Source of the DNA: Chaetoceros tenuissimus
Taxonomy: Eukaryota; Bacillariophyta; Thalassiosirophyceae; Chaetocerotales; Chaetocerotaceae
Assembly (NCBI GenBank): GCA_021927905.1
Contig: BLLK01000049.1
Location: 239,073 to 303,072 of the forward strand
Reading direction: 5' to 3'
DNA: 64,000 bases
A model generated the notes under the pieces. It had not been told where the DNA came from. It worked only from the letters and a program-made list of their open reading frames with translations, and made no database searches. Below, piece by piece: positions 50,295-60,004 of this stretch (its first letter is position 1; each line of letters starts with the position of its first letter). The position numbers and the translations under genes are program-made.

Positions 50295-51000
50295 ATGAAG
50301 ATCATACAACTCCTCTTAGCACTTCCATTAGTCTCTGCCTTCTCAATAGATGCTTCAGGACGACGAGGTTTCTTGACTCAATCTACAGCAGCAATTGCAT
50401 CTCTTGTAGCAGCACCTATCGTAGCTCATGCAGAAGATGTCGATGATTTAGCCATGCCCTCAGAAGAAGATGAAAAGGCTCGTATTGTAAGTTCACTTCC
50501 TAAAAACACAAATGCGTATCTTTATGTTATTAAATCAACCCCGAAAATCTCGACAACACCAAGGGAACAAACCACCTTCACGGTAGCCATTCGATGAAAG
50601 TTTGCAATCTTGGAACCTTTCAAAGGTGTAGGGGGAAAGTAACAAGCCTGGGACTGAAAAGTTCCTTGGGCCGCGAGGCTTGATCCTTTTGGAGGGCTTG
50701 AGATCGGCAGCTGAGTTTTATTGCTTCCATGTGATTCAAACTCTATCCCATCCGTATCTACATTTTATATATGACTATTTTCTTGAGTGAAATGTGATGC
50801 TCACTTTTTGCTTGCTTATTTCAAAGGCTGCGGAAATGGAAGAACGTATTCGACGCAAAAGGGAATTGCAAAAGAAGGCGGCACAACCTGCTACATTCAA
50901 AGATTCACTTGTGAAGGAAAAGGATAAACAAAAGGATTTGCAAAAGTCCAAGGAAGAGAGACGAGCTGCTCTTTGTGAAGAACTTGGAAGGGGTTGTTAG
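50295..51000 (+). CDS. Small thylakoid-lumen protein with three-part targeting sequence
   Basis: Exons 50295-50486 and 50827-51000, with a 340-nt phase-0 intron (GTAAGT...CAAAG), give 121 residues. Residues 1-18 are a signal peptide ending VSAF-S, the plastid import motif of diatoms. A second targeting region GRRGFLTQSTAAIASLVAAP followed by IVAHA-ED has a twin arginine, a hydrophobic core and an AHA cleavage site, as in Tat-dependent lumen proteins. The mature part is about 75 residues: an acidic start, then a highly charged helix (EERIRRKRELQKKAAQ, KEKDKQKDLQKSKEERR) and the end CEELGRGC with two cysteines. I do not recognise the family. A small extrinsic photosystem subunit is a reasonable but unproven guess. 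Confidence 0.72.
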
Positions 51001-51370
51001 GTTTATACTAATATGTTAAAGCTAGAAGAATACTTATTCATGAATAAAAATATGTTTATTCATAACTCATGAGAAAGAACCTCAATTTGAAGTTAAGGCA
51101 CGCTTGAGTAATAGAAAGATTCTTCTGAAATAGATGTGATACCTTCATAGTCATCTTAAAACCAATGTCGTTGATGTGGTGAAGAGCAACCTGAAAGTAG
51201 CCTGATGGGAAACATCATTGAGACCCATGTACATGCATATGAAACCTAATAAAGAAAAAAAGCATTTCCCAACAGATATTACTTCTATTCACGCAGGAAA
51301 AGCTTCACTAATCGTCATTACTCTGTCTTTCCTTCTTCTCAAAAAGCTGCGGTTTGATCTGCTTTACGGT
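51001..51370. other. Convergent 3' flanks, no gene seen
   Basis: About 370 bases between two convergent genes. A short frame on the plus strand at 51218-51403 overlaps the end of the JmjC gene and shows no family similarity. Confidence 0.4.
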
Positions 51371-52392
51371 TCAGTAAAAGAAAGATGGATTATTTCGAAA
51401 TAAATGGGCCAACTCCAAAGTCACTTGTCCACGAATGCCATAATGCAAATTGAAACCAATATTCTTGGCTGTCTTTTTCACCATTGTCTCATGTAGCCAC
51501 CAGGGTGGTATAAAGAGAATATCTCCTTTTTCTTGCTTCACAATCAAGTGTGGTACATTTGGCTCCTTTTCTCGTAGCTGAATCTGCGCATTACCACTCC
51601 AAACGCTATCAAAGGAGTCTGAATACATTGGATCTATGAGATGCCAAGTCTTTTCCTCCGCAAGACAAAAGCTGAGAAAATGATCCATATGTGAGTGGAG
51701 ATAGTACACAGCTGACCGACCTGCATGAAGGAATACAGTCATGGTCACCCCGAGCATTTTTTGAGTAAGGCTATTTTCTGGTGGTGCTTTCATCAGGCTC
51801 TTGATATTGAGCTCCATCTTGCTCTTCTCTTGGTCGTTCATCATGTATGTATGAACTTCAAAATATGACTGGTCCTCTTCAGTATTATTTTCACTCGTCG
51901 CACCATCATATTTATTTGATAGTTTGTGCCTATAGAAGGCATCCATCTTTTCACGAAGTGTTGATGTGTCGCATGGCACATCTTCAATAATAGGTTTGGT
52001 CTCACCATTATAATTTACAAATTGAAAATACCGCAATAGTTTCTGGCCCTTGCAAGCAGGGAATAGGTTTTGTGGATTATTTTCAAATAGAATAAAGTCC
52101 TCTACAGTAGCGTTTTGGGATAGACAATTCTTGAATAGAACTGGGTGATGTACCGTAAAGGGTAATGTGGTAAGACCTGTACAATTCTGTCTTATTTCAA
52201 CAGTACGATTTGGTAGTTGTCCATTGTTGAAGTATCGGAGTCCACTATAATAGAGTTGGAACGGCAAATTATAATTCCGAAAAAGAATTTGAGGTCCAGC
52301 ACATTCTCAATGAAACTGAGTTGAGAGAGCACTGCTAACAAGACAGCGAGGAGAAGAAAACAGGCAGTTGAGATTGACAGATAGGACCGCAT
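51371..52392 (-). CDS. Membrane-anchored JmjC/cupin hydroxylase; 5' frame unresolved
   Basis: The 298-codon main frame (52267-51371) carries a JmjC/cupin-8 fold: VTMTVFLHAGRSAVYYLHSH, then MDHFLSFCLAEEKTWHLIDP with a likely iron-binding H-x-D in HMD, and GDILFIPPWWLHETM with the distal histidine. Members hydroxylate or demethylate proteins using 2-oxoglutarate and Fe(II). This frame has no ATG near its start. The upstream ATG at 52392, in another frame, opens a signal anchor (ISTACFLLLAVLLAVLSQLS). A one-base shift or an unrecognised small intron between about 52300 and 52340 would join them. Several N-glycosylation sites and paired cysteines suggest a lumenal domain. The exact 5' structure is open. 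Confidence 0.62.
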
Positions 52393-52702
52393 AATATAAG
52401 AATAATAAATGCACCAATGAATATATCAAGTGCAAGTACAATAAATTGGAAAGTACTTCTAAAACAACAGAACTTGCTTGGGGGTTACGGTAATTATCGT
52501 TTTTTCTATTTTTCCATTGGAAATACCACACACAAAATGGAACTGTCACAAAGTTCATATAAACGTACGTAGTTCTAGGGTTAGTAGACAAAAAATACGT
52601 ACGTATAAAGAATCTTGTTTGAAATGTCCACTTTCAAAAATATCATATGTCGGCTCCTACGTTTTCTTATCATGACAGAGTTTGATGATCAAATTCGTAG
52701 CT

Positions 52703-52785
52703 TCGCGTCGTATAGCATCGCATCGCATCGCATAGCGTAGCATCGCGTCGTATAGCATCGCATGGCATCATAAAGCGTTGCAAGA
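52703..52785. repeat. Degenerate GCATC-type 5-mer satellite, block 1
   Basis: Runs of TCGCA/TAGCA units (GCATCGCATCGCATAGCGTA and similar), mostly five bases apart, with point changes. Part of the MITE-like element. Confidence 0.7.
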
Positions 52786-52833
52786 AATGTCCTCACTCCA
52801 TACAAAATACTAAGAAAAATCATGACATGCAAC

Positions 52834-52920
52834 CGTAGCATCACATAGCATCGTATCGTATCGCATCACATCGCATCGCATCTCATCGCATCGTATAGCG
52901 TCGTATAACATGACATGACC
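52834..52920. repeat. Degenerate GCATC-type 5-mer satellite, block 2
   Basis: Same unit as block 1 (ATCGCATCACATCGCATCGC and similar), running into ACATGACATGAC at the right. Separated from block 1 by about 50 bases of unique sequence. Confidence 0.7.
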
Positions 52921-53407
52921 ATTTTCACTATGTACGTACAATGTAGGATCCGATTTCTTTATGCAGTCTTGTGAAGTTTTACTGAAAAAAAAAAACAAAA
53001 AAAGAAAAAGAAGCACTATTCGAAATGTATGGTAAGGCACCTACAAACCTACGGAAAAAGTCTACCAAAATTCTATATTTTTTTTGGAGAACCAGAAATT
53101 TCCATCAAAAAACATGAATTACCGTAACTCCTTGGACGCAAAATTGTCGCTTTGAATTGACATCTTTTTTAGCGATTTCGATTGTGCCGATTGCTTCAAC
53201 TTCAACTTAAGCATCAGAAAAGAGTGACGGTAATATGAATTTCTAAATTTTACTAATTTAAGGAGTCGTGGATGACATTCAGTCTTATAGACGAATTTTT
53301 GGTTCTGCAGGCGTTTTGAGAAAAAATGAATTTGTTTCAACATGAATAAATGAGAGTTATCTACTTGTTCACTATTACACAAACATTTTATATATACATA
53401 AACCAAC

Positions 53408-54607
53408 ATGACCTCTATGGAAAGCTCTCAACTCTTTCTAGAAGGAGTACCGACTACATTCGGTCAAGTGATATCGACAGTCGTTGGAATCTTTGCATCA
53501 GAATGGAAAACATTTATTATTTTTAGTGCAATCTCCCTCTTGACATATTCACTTATGGCTATCATCTTCTCAATAGCAACCTTTATATTCTTTGCGAGAG
53601 AAATTGAGTATCTGACAATTCTATTAGCAGGTGCTGCTGCCAATGGTGGAAGTTATGATGTGTACTACGATGGAGGTAGAAGACTCTTGGAACATGTCTA
53701 TGGAATCACTGGACTTTCTCGTTTGCTCGAACAAGGGTACTACTATGGAAATGATTACTATGGAAATAACGGAGATGAAGACTTTACTCCATATTATACA
53801 GACATGAATGGCTTCAACATTGGCTTTACTCCATTAGCTCTACTCATTATGATTCTTTTATTTGCTTTGGCGGGAAGTATCTTCAATGGAGCCATGACAC
53901 ATGCTGCTGCTGACTATTATGCTGGTGCTCAATCAATGGTGAAAAAGAGTTTGCAATATGGATGGACTAAGAAACTTTCCATCTTTTTCTATCAGGCAAT
54001 TGTGGGATTTGCTGGGTTCATCATCTTCTTTCTTTCCTTTTCAATTTCACTTGGTTTGTCGCGTACAGATTTCTTTTTGACTCTAGTCATTACTGGTTTA
54101 TTTGATACAGCCATTATTGGAATCGTAACCACATTGCTAGTAGCTTCGGTACCAGCTATTGTCGTTGAAAAGAAATCATCCATTCAGGCAATCAAGAGAT
54201 CGATTGAGTTGTGCAAGGGTCACTTTTGTTTCATTTTCATGGCCATGATTGGATTCAACGCAATCATTTTTGGAGTTCAGCAACTTGCAAGTTTATTTCT
54301 TGGATTGTTGCCAGATTCAATGGCATTCTTTGGCCTTATCTTGATGAATACTGTCATTCTTGCTTTTAATCCAATGTGAGTATACATTTTTTCCATGGAA
54401 TTTTTGAGGATTTTTGGACGAATCTCATTCATTCATTCGTTTTTTTTTTCAAGTTTGTCATTTGTACTCTACATGTCTATCCGTGTAAGAAGCGAAGCGC
54501 TAACACAAGAAGCTTATTCTGATGAAATTGGAAATCCATTGAGTACTTCAATGATTCATCAAGATAATGACTACGAAGCACCTACAGATAAACCAGCTAT
54601 AGTATAG
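53408..54607 (+). CDS. Multi-pass membrane protein (GPDPase-memb/YciC-like style)
   Basis: Exons 53408-54375 and 54454-54607, with a 78-nt phase-2 intron (GTGAGT...CAAG), give 373 residues. The N-terminus QLFLEGVPTTFGQVISTVVG is followed by about six hydrophobic helices: TFIIFSAISLLTYSLMAIIF, LALLIMILLFALAGSIF, GFAGFIIFFLSFSISLGL, TALIG-type region before TTLLVASVPAIVVE, FIFMAMIGFNAIIFGVQ, and a last helix crossing the intron (LSFVLYMSIRVR). The AIVVEKKSSIQAIKRSIELC and KGHFCF segment is the hallmark of bacterial YciC/GPDPase-memb domains. A Tyr/Gly/Asn-rich loop (QGYYYGNDYYGNNGDED) faces the outside. The function is unknown. It is a close paralog of 60458 and a distant one of 8874. Confidence 0.75.
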
Positions 54608-54756
54608 ACGAGAAAGGAGCTGCCTTTTCGATGTCTATAAAGTTTACGTTCCTCTCTTCCAATCACTCCTACATAGTAAAATACATATCAGAAATGAAAT
54701 AAACTTTAAATAAAGTTCTCAATACCTATGTATCAAAATTGCGTTCAAATTATTAG

Positions 54757-56274
54757 TTAGCTGAGATCAAATTGATTGTGTTGCTTTTGTCTCTTCATAT
54801 TTGACTGCATTGCATGTTTCATTCCATCAAAAGCAAGGGTCTCTGCTTCTCTTAATGAACCCCCCAACGTTGAAAACCTTCTTCTCATATTTACTTGTCT
54901 ATCGAAAGTGATTGGCGTCTCTCTTTTCGACAATTCCATACCCAATTGACGGATACCTTTTCCTACGAGATGGTGGGGAATATCAATGTCTCTTGGTCCA
55001 AACGGATTGTACAATATTGTACAAATGTCAAAGAAAAGACCCAACAACACTGAGTATAGTAGAAACATGAACAGCTCCAAATAGATATGGTAAGGGTGAC
55101 CTTTAGCCTCATGAAAGATCTTTCCCCATGTCAAACCAACTGACAATGAGTCCATGAAAAGTGTCAGATTGACCAAAAGGGCACATAGTAGAATAAAAGG
55201 TGGCGGTTGGTTTCGATCCAGTTTTGACATCAAGTCATTTGCCTTATCTCGAGACAGAGTAACTGCATTACAAATCGTTTGCAACTGTAAATCAGTCATG
55301 CAACCATCATCAAAAATATGAGTCGCTTTTAATTGAATCCAAAACCAAACCGTAGTATGACGATCTCCATCTACAAGCACATCCCACTCATCTTCGTCAA
55401 TGAGATTCATACTTTCAAGAAAATTTTCAGCAACTTCAGTATCGACCAAGTCCCTCCCTTTTAGAACTGAAAGTTCATACCCCAAGACGCTCCAGCGGAC
55501 CATTGTTTCTCTATCATCTTTATTTCTCACAAGTGAACATATGTTAATTAGAAGGTTTCTTGTAGCTCCACATAATGCACAATAAGCAGTGCGTTTTGTC
55601 AACCATAACTCTCTCGAAGCAAACGCCGAAAGAATGAAAGCTGTAAGGATATTGATGCGAGCAGATGCAGTATTGGCACTTTCAATCATATCGCAAAGCA
55701 CTATATTCAGTTTCACACCGGCATCATTTGTTGAACATGTTGACCCTGTTCCTCTTGGCGTATCTGGAAAGAATACACCCAATTGACTTATGAAGGCAAC
55801 AAATAAAGCGAAGATAGTCCAGCTTATTTTGAACATCCAATCTTTCCGACTTATTGACGCAAAGACAGCCTTTGCCATTTTCACAATCATGGATGAGTCT
55901 CTTTTGATATCAGTCTTTTCGGTTTTATCTTTCCAGGAAGATACCATATCTTGTTCTTGGACTTCGGAAGATAGACGATAAAATGTTCTTCTACATGCGA
56001 GTTGTTCAATGTCTTTCTTGTGGTTTTCAATATCGCCTTCATCTAAAGACAGGGAAATTGTTTCAAGCTTTGTGATACTATCTAGTTCTTTTCTCTCCTT
56101 TCCCCCTGCGTTTTGAGAATATTTTTCGGATGTCCCTTCTGTAAAAGAATATGGCAGTGATCTAGCTTTCAATGATATATCGTATACTTCTTTCTCACTT
56201 CTCTTCTCCCGAATGTTGTTATAGTTCTCCTTGGAACATGATGTTTCCTTCCAACTTTTTGTCAAAGAGAGCAT
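54757..56274 (-). CDS. Bestrophin-like anion channel
   Basis: Single exon, 505 residues from ATG 56274. A charged N-terminal region of about 130 residues precedes the first helix (WMFKISWTIFALFVAFISQL). The membrane region has NTASARINILTAFILSAFAS, RTAYCALCGATRNLLINICS, FILLCALLVNLTLFMDSLSV and LELFMFLLYSVLLGLFFDIC. Then comes LYNPFGPRDIDIPHHLVGKG, which matches the NPFG-acidic motif at the end of the bestrophin membrane domain. Bestrophins are calcium- or pH-regulated chloride/bicarbonate channels; in algae some serve plastid carbon supply. No plastid presequence is seen here. The family call rests on the NPFG segment and helix pattern. Confidence 0.62.
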   Translation of the reverse strand: MLSLTKSWKETSCSKENYNNIREKRSEKEVYDISLKARSLPYSFTEGTSEKYSQNAGGKERKELDSITKLETISLSLDEGDIENHKKDIEQLACRRTFYRLSSEVQEQDMVSSWKDKTEKTDIKRDSSMIVKMAKAVFASISRKDWMFKISWTIFALFVAFISQLGVFFPDTPRGTGSTCSTNDAGVKLNIVLCDMIESANTASARINILTAFILSAFASRELWLTKRTAYCALCGATRNLLINICSLVRNKDDRETMVRWSVLGYELSVLKGRDLVDTEVAENFLESMNLIDEDEWDVLVDGDRHTTVWFWIQLKATHIFDDGCMTDLQLQTICNAVTLSRDKANDLMSKLDRNQPPPFILLCALLVNLTLFMDSLSVGLTWGKIFHEAKGHPYHIYLELFMFLLYSVLLGLFFDICTILYNPFGPRDIDIPHHLVGKGIRQLGMELSKRETPITFDRQVNMRRRFSTLGGSLREAETLAFDGMKHAMQSNMKRQKQHNQFDLS

Positions 56275-56622
56275 TTCTTGGATGTAGGGCTATGTTTACA
56301 ACTTGATTATGATTATTTGCATTATTACTATTCTTTTTCTTTCTCAAATGCCCAAGCAGCTGTTCAAAAAGAGAAAGAAAAGCAAGTGTGAAGTGGAGGA
56401 GCGTGAGTGCTGATTGGGCCCACCTATTTAACGTATGTAGTAGTGACGTACAGACCAAACAGAATCTATTTTTTATTTTTTGGTCTACGTACGTACTTAG
56501 GTACCGGCACGTAGTTTCACCATCTCAGGTGGAGACCTCCAACCTCCAACTACTAACTACTACTAGCTGGAGATAGTAAATTGCTATCGCTAGAGGAATA
56601 ATCTGCTTCTTTTACTGCCGTC
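56275..56622. other. Bidirectional intergenic region
   Basis: 348 bases between divergent genes at 56274 and 56623. It contains ACGTACGTACTTAGGTACCGG at about 56486-56506 and several ACGTA motifs, plus CT-rich repeats near 56530-56570. Promoters for both genes are expected here. Confidence 0.45.
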
Positions 56623-57399
56623 ATGAATACTATGTCAGCAGCTGGTAGTAGTAGTATACAGTCAATAGGATCTAGTGCTTCCAATAGATCAAAAATTGAA
56701 GAACTGCGAAAAAAGAGATTGGAAATAACCAAGAAAAAAAACAGGCTCCCATCTTATCAGAAATCATATTCGATGGAAAGTGAAGATATGTCTGTTGGAA
56801 GCTTACAATCAATGGTGAGCAGTGCATCTAGTCGTTCGAGGATAGAAGAATTACGAAAAAAACGGATGGAAATTACAAAAAGAAAGAATAGACTCCAATC
56901 TAGTATTCACTCAAGTCCTCGACTTTATAAATCTTACTCGATGGAAAGTGACGATGACTCCTTTGTGAGTCGACAATCTTTAGGATCGCCTACGAATTAT
57001 GGAATACCTATTTCAATCAGTTTACAAACACAAAGTTCGGGAGTAACTGCGTTATCTGATCATTTGCTTTGTGATTCAAATGCTGCATCTGATACTAGTA
57101 ATAGCTCTGTTTATAAGAATGGCAATAAGCATGAAACAATGTCCGAGGAAGTAAAAGGAAAATGTAAACAGTCATCCGATACCAGTGTTTGCGGTAGTCT
57201 CAGCGGCAAAGAAGTATTACGGTTTGGAAAGTACAAGGGCAAGACTTATTGGCATGTATTGCAAAATGATTCAACGTACTCCTACATCACAATGGTAGAT
57301 TCGGAACAATCAGATAATCCAGACATTATTCATTTTGGAAAATGGGTAAAAGATCATTTGGCTTTTTATTGTGGTTGTAAGTACAAAGATGTATCCTAG
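56623..57399 (+). CDS. Basic-repeat protein with ExoX-C-like C-terminus
   Basis: Single exon, 258 residues from ATG 56623. Two direct repeats of about 45 residues open the protein, each with SSASxRSxIEELRKKRxEIT, a KNRL stretch and then YSMES. They look like short basic coiled helices. A Ser/Thr-rich linker follows. The C-terminal 60 residues start with VLRFGKYKGKTYWHVLQNDS and TYSYITMV. This resembles the small FGKYKGKxxxEVxxxDPxY domain found at the end of exonuclease X-like proteins and elsewhere, thought to bind nucleic acid. No nuclease domain is present. A DNA- or RNA-bound accessory protein is my inference. Confidence 0.65.
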   Translation: MNTMSAAGSSSIQSIGSSASNRSKIEELRKKRLEITKKKNRLPSYQKSYSMESEDMSVGSLQSMVSSASSRSRIEELRKKRMEITKRKNRLQSSIHSSPRLYKSYSMESDDDSFVSRQSLGSPTNYGIPISISLQTQSSGVTALSDHLLCDSNAASDTSNSSVYKNGNKHETMSEEVKGKCKQSSDTSVCGSLSGKEVLRFGKYKGKTYWHVLQNDSTYSYITMVDSEQSDNPDIIHFGKWVKDHLAFYCGCKYKDVS

Positions 57400-57473
57400 T
57401 TGAATCATGATAAAGTGTAATGTTATAAAATGAACATGTATTTTATGAATTTACGTTGACATCAAGCATTCAT

Positions 57474-58499
57474 TTATCTCTTTTCGGTTTTTTCATCGTC
57501 AGGACATTGCAAAATATTAGGGTCTGGAACTATGCCATCGGCCCAGTGATATGAGCACTCAAGTTTATCACACATTCGAAATCCATCTGTGTGTTGATAG
57601 TTCGATTTCGCATATTGAACTTTCTCCTGCGGAGCCCAGTCTTTGACATCATCTGTTATAACCACATCACCAGACTCAATAAACTCATCATCAGGCATTG
57701 ATTCTACTTCACGATCCATGTGATAGCCGAGGAAACGTCCATCATACGCCATCTTCACGTCTGGGCATTCCTGTGGCATACAAAGATCATAACACCATCC
57801 CTTGGACCCTTCATAATCCAGCATTTTGTAGTAGCACTCCCATGCCTCACGAGAAAAGAATTGAGCATATAATTCAAGCATTTTGGCTTCGAAAATGCAG
57901 TCAATGGCTTTGAACCAACGAGCCGACTGAGGTATATTATATGTATCACCTTTGATCAATGGCTGCATACTGCCAAGGTTCAACTCTTTCATTTTCTCAA
58001 TGACCTTGTCAGGTTGAAGTGCCATCTTTCCTTCACTTGGAAAGTAGATGTCATCCAAAAGAATCGTGACATATTCATAATTCGATACAAAAGAAGGCAA
58101 CACAAACATGAGAAAGTCTCCCCAATGTGATCCTGGTTTTCGTATGATGGAACATTCAAGTTCATTCTGCAGTTTCTGAATGTAGTCATTAGATTCTGGA
58201 ATCAGCTCATCGGTAGCAACGCTAAAGATGACACAGTCCCAAGAATCTTTCTTAAAGATGTGTCTTCTATTGTGTTCAACAAGAGGTAAGTTGTTGATTT
58301 TCGCGACAGCATTGATAACTACCAGGTAATCGTTTGTCGATTTCTTTGTATGCGAGAGAAATCTAGTGGACGTATTACGTAAAAGAGAAAAAGGACTGAA
58401 ACTACTTTCATCTTGTTCGTTTGATGAGAATAGTACGAAAGCAACTACGCACAGAGCTAGTGCAGCTAGACTCCTTTTTCTTCTTTTTTCTTGAATCAT
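57474..58499 (-). CDS. Type II membrane protein, inverted paralog A
   Basis: 341 residues from ATG 58499; the open frame before it has only TTG. A short basic N-terminus (MIQEKRRKRS) and one signal-anchor helix (LAALALCVVAFVLFSS) are followed by a lumenal domain. That has FLSHTKKSTNDYLVVINAVA, WDCVIFSVATDELI, TILLDDIYFPSEGK and a Cys-rich end (KGWCYDLCMPQECPDVKMAY). The LDDIYF motif resembles the DxD motif of Golgi glycosyltransferases, and the domain recalls uncharacterised algal proteins. The family is not named with certainty. It is paired head-to-head with the paralog at 58946. Confidence 0.72.
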   Translation of the reverse strand: MIQEKRRKRSLAALALCVVAFVLFSSNEQDESSFSPFSLLRNTSTRFLSHTKKSTNDYLVVINAVAKINNLPLVEHNRRHIFKKDSWDCVIFSVATDELIPESNDYIQKLQNELECSIIRKPGSHWGDFLMFVLPSFVSNYEYVTILLDDIYFPSEGKMALQPDKVIEKMKELNLGSMQPLIKGDTYNIPQSARWFKAIDCIFEAKMLELYAQFFSREAWECYYKMLDYEGSKGWCYDLCMPQECPDVKMAYDGRFLGYHMDREVESMPDDEFIESGDVVITDDVKDWAPQEKVQYAKSNYQHTDGFRMCDKLECSYHWADGIVPDPNILQCPDDEKTEKR

Positions 58500-58945
58500 T
58501 CTATATGTCTGAAATAAATATGCAATTATCTTGCTGTTACTAGGTTTATCAATGCATGTAATTTTCTTGTGTCTCAAACTGAAACGTGAACGAATTTGTC
58601 ATACAATGTGAACGGAGTTTCATACCTTTCAAAAAATCATTAATGACAAATCTTTCATGAAGTCATCATTTACAATGACCTTTTCAGAAGAAAGTAAAGG
58701 ATTGTCACAATTCTAAAGTAGTCACTATTGGTATAAAAATTGGTAGATATTACCTAATGCTTTCAAATGTATGTTAGATGGTGAACTTGGATTGGGCGGA
58801 ATAGTCTACAGTTTCTAAACTCAGAAGTTTTCTAAAACCTATTCTTTTGCGACATTTTTGAAAGATGTTGTAAAACTCCGCTCACATTTTCTGACAAATT
58901 AAACTGAAATTCAAATTATATAATGCACATCTCAATCAACATAAC
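58500..58945. other. Spacer of an inverted gene pair with matching promoter flanks
   Basis: 446 bases between the two divergent paralogs. The stretch at 58588-58632 (minus strand, AAACTCCGTTCACATT, TGACAAATT) matches 58870-58905 (plus strand, AAACTCCGCTCACATTTT, TGACAAATT). The inverted duplication therefore includes part of the upstream region, about 40-130 nt before each ATG. The centre is unique. Confidence 0.55.
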
Positions 58946-60004
58946 ATGAAAGAAGATTCAAGAAAACTTCCCCTTAACATAAATATGCCATCATCTACAA
59001 TGTTGACTCGCAGAGGAAGAAAGAATCTAGCTACACTAGCTCTGTGCGTAGTTGCTTTCGTACTCTTTTCATTCAACGATGCCAGAGTCAGTCCTATTTC
59101 TCTTCTTCTCCGTAACCCATCTACTAGATTTCTCTCGCATACAAAGAAATCGACAAACGATTACTTGGTAGTTATCAATGCTGTCGCGAAAATCAACAAC
59201 TTACCTCTTGTTGAACACAACAGAAGACACATCTTTAAGAAAGATTCTTGGGACTGTGTCATTTTTAGCGTTGCTACCGATGAGTTGATTCCAGAATCTA
59301 ATGACTATATACAGAAACTGCAGAATGAACTTGAATGTTCCATTATACGAAAACCAGGATCGCATTGGGGAGACTTTCTCATGTTTGTGATGCCTTCTTT
59401 TGTATCGAATTATGAATATGTTACGATTCTTTTGGATGACATCTACTTTCCAAGTGAAGGAAAGATGGCACTTCAGCCCGACAAGGTCATTGAAAAGATG
59501 AAGGAACTAAATATTGGAAGTATGCAACCTGTTATCAAAGGTGACACTTGGGGCGTGGTTACACAATTTGGTCAAATTAAAGCCAAAGATTGCATTTTCG
59601 AATCCAAAATGATTGAATTATATGCTCAATTCTTTTCTCGTGATGCATGGGAGTGCTTCTACAAAATGCTGGATTACGAAGGATCAAAGGGATGGTGTTA
59701 TGATTTATGCATGCCAAAACAATGCCCAGATGTGAAGATGGCGTATGATGGACGTTTCCTTGGCTATCACATGGATCGTGAAGTAAAATCAATGCCAAAC
59801 GATAGTTTTACCGCATCAGGTGATGTTATTATAACAGACGATGTAATGGACTGGGCTCCGCAGGAGAAAGTTGAGTTGGAAAACTCGAATTACCAAACTT
59901 TGAATGGATTTCGAATGTGTCAGAAACTTGATTGTGATTTTCCATGGGACCCTCAATATAATATTTTGCAGTGCCCAGACGAGGTCAAAGCTGAGGAGAG
60001 ATAA
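58946..60004 (+). CDS. Type II membrane protein, inverted paralog B
   Basis: 352 residues from ATG 58946, with a slightly longer N-terminus than paralog A. The signal anchor (LATLALCVVAFVLFSFN) and lumenal domain share the LDDIYF motif, EGSKGWCYDLCMPKQCPDV and FLGYHMDRE segments. From FLSHTKK to about MKELN the two proteins are almost identical, and so is the DNA. Before and after that the similarity is visibly lower (for example GDTWGVVTQFGQIK against GDTYNIPQSARWF). Function as for paralog A: probably a Golgi glycosyltransferase-like enzyme, unproven. Confidence 0.72.
   Translation: MKEDSRKLPLNINMPSSTMLTRRGRKNLATLALCVVAFVLFSFNDARVSPISLLLRNPSTRFLSHTKKSTNDYLVVINAVAKINNLPLVEHNRRHIFKKDSWDCVIFSVATDELIPESNDYIQKLQNELECSIIRKPGSHWGDFLMFVMPSFVSNYEYVTILLDDIYFPSEGKMALQPDKVIEKMKELNIGSMQPVIKGDTWGVVTQFGQIKAKDCIFESKMIELYAQFFSRDAWECFYKMLDYEGSKGWCYDLCMPKQCPDVKMAYDGRFLGYHMDREVKSMPNDSFTASGDVIITDDVMDWAPQEKVELENSNYQTLNGFRMCQKLDCDFPWDPQYNILQCPDEVKAEER

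Larger units (their letters stand above)
52482..53130. mobile_element. 649-bp MITE-like element with 5-bp target duplication
   Basis: The left end GGGTTACGGTAATT (52482-52495) and right end AATTACCGTAACTC (53117-53130) are inverted repeats with one mismatch. The direct repeat CTTGG flanks both sides exactly (52477-52481 and 53131-53135). There is no coding capacity inside. The interior holds two blocks of a degenerate 5-mer repeat and an A-rich run at 52984-53015. It lies 90 bp upstream of the JmjC gene's likely first ATG. Superfamily unassigned. Confidence 0.55.

Noticed and set aside
52703-52920. CRISPR-like or telomere-like array
   Set aside because: Units are 5 bp, degenerate and without spacers; the motif is not a known telomere repeat.
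53119-53409. Minus-strand frame of 96 codons before the membrane gene
   Set aside because: No family similarity; it covers the right end of the MITE-like element and the promoter of the next gene.
28600-56510. Scattered TACGTACG motifs as a regulatory code
   Set aside because: The motif is short and self-complementary, and occurs in unrelated spacers (28655, 48606, 52565, 52600, 56486). Without genome background counts nothing can be claimed.
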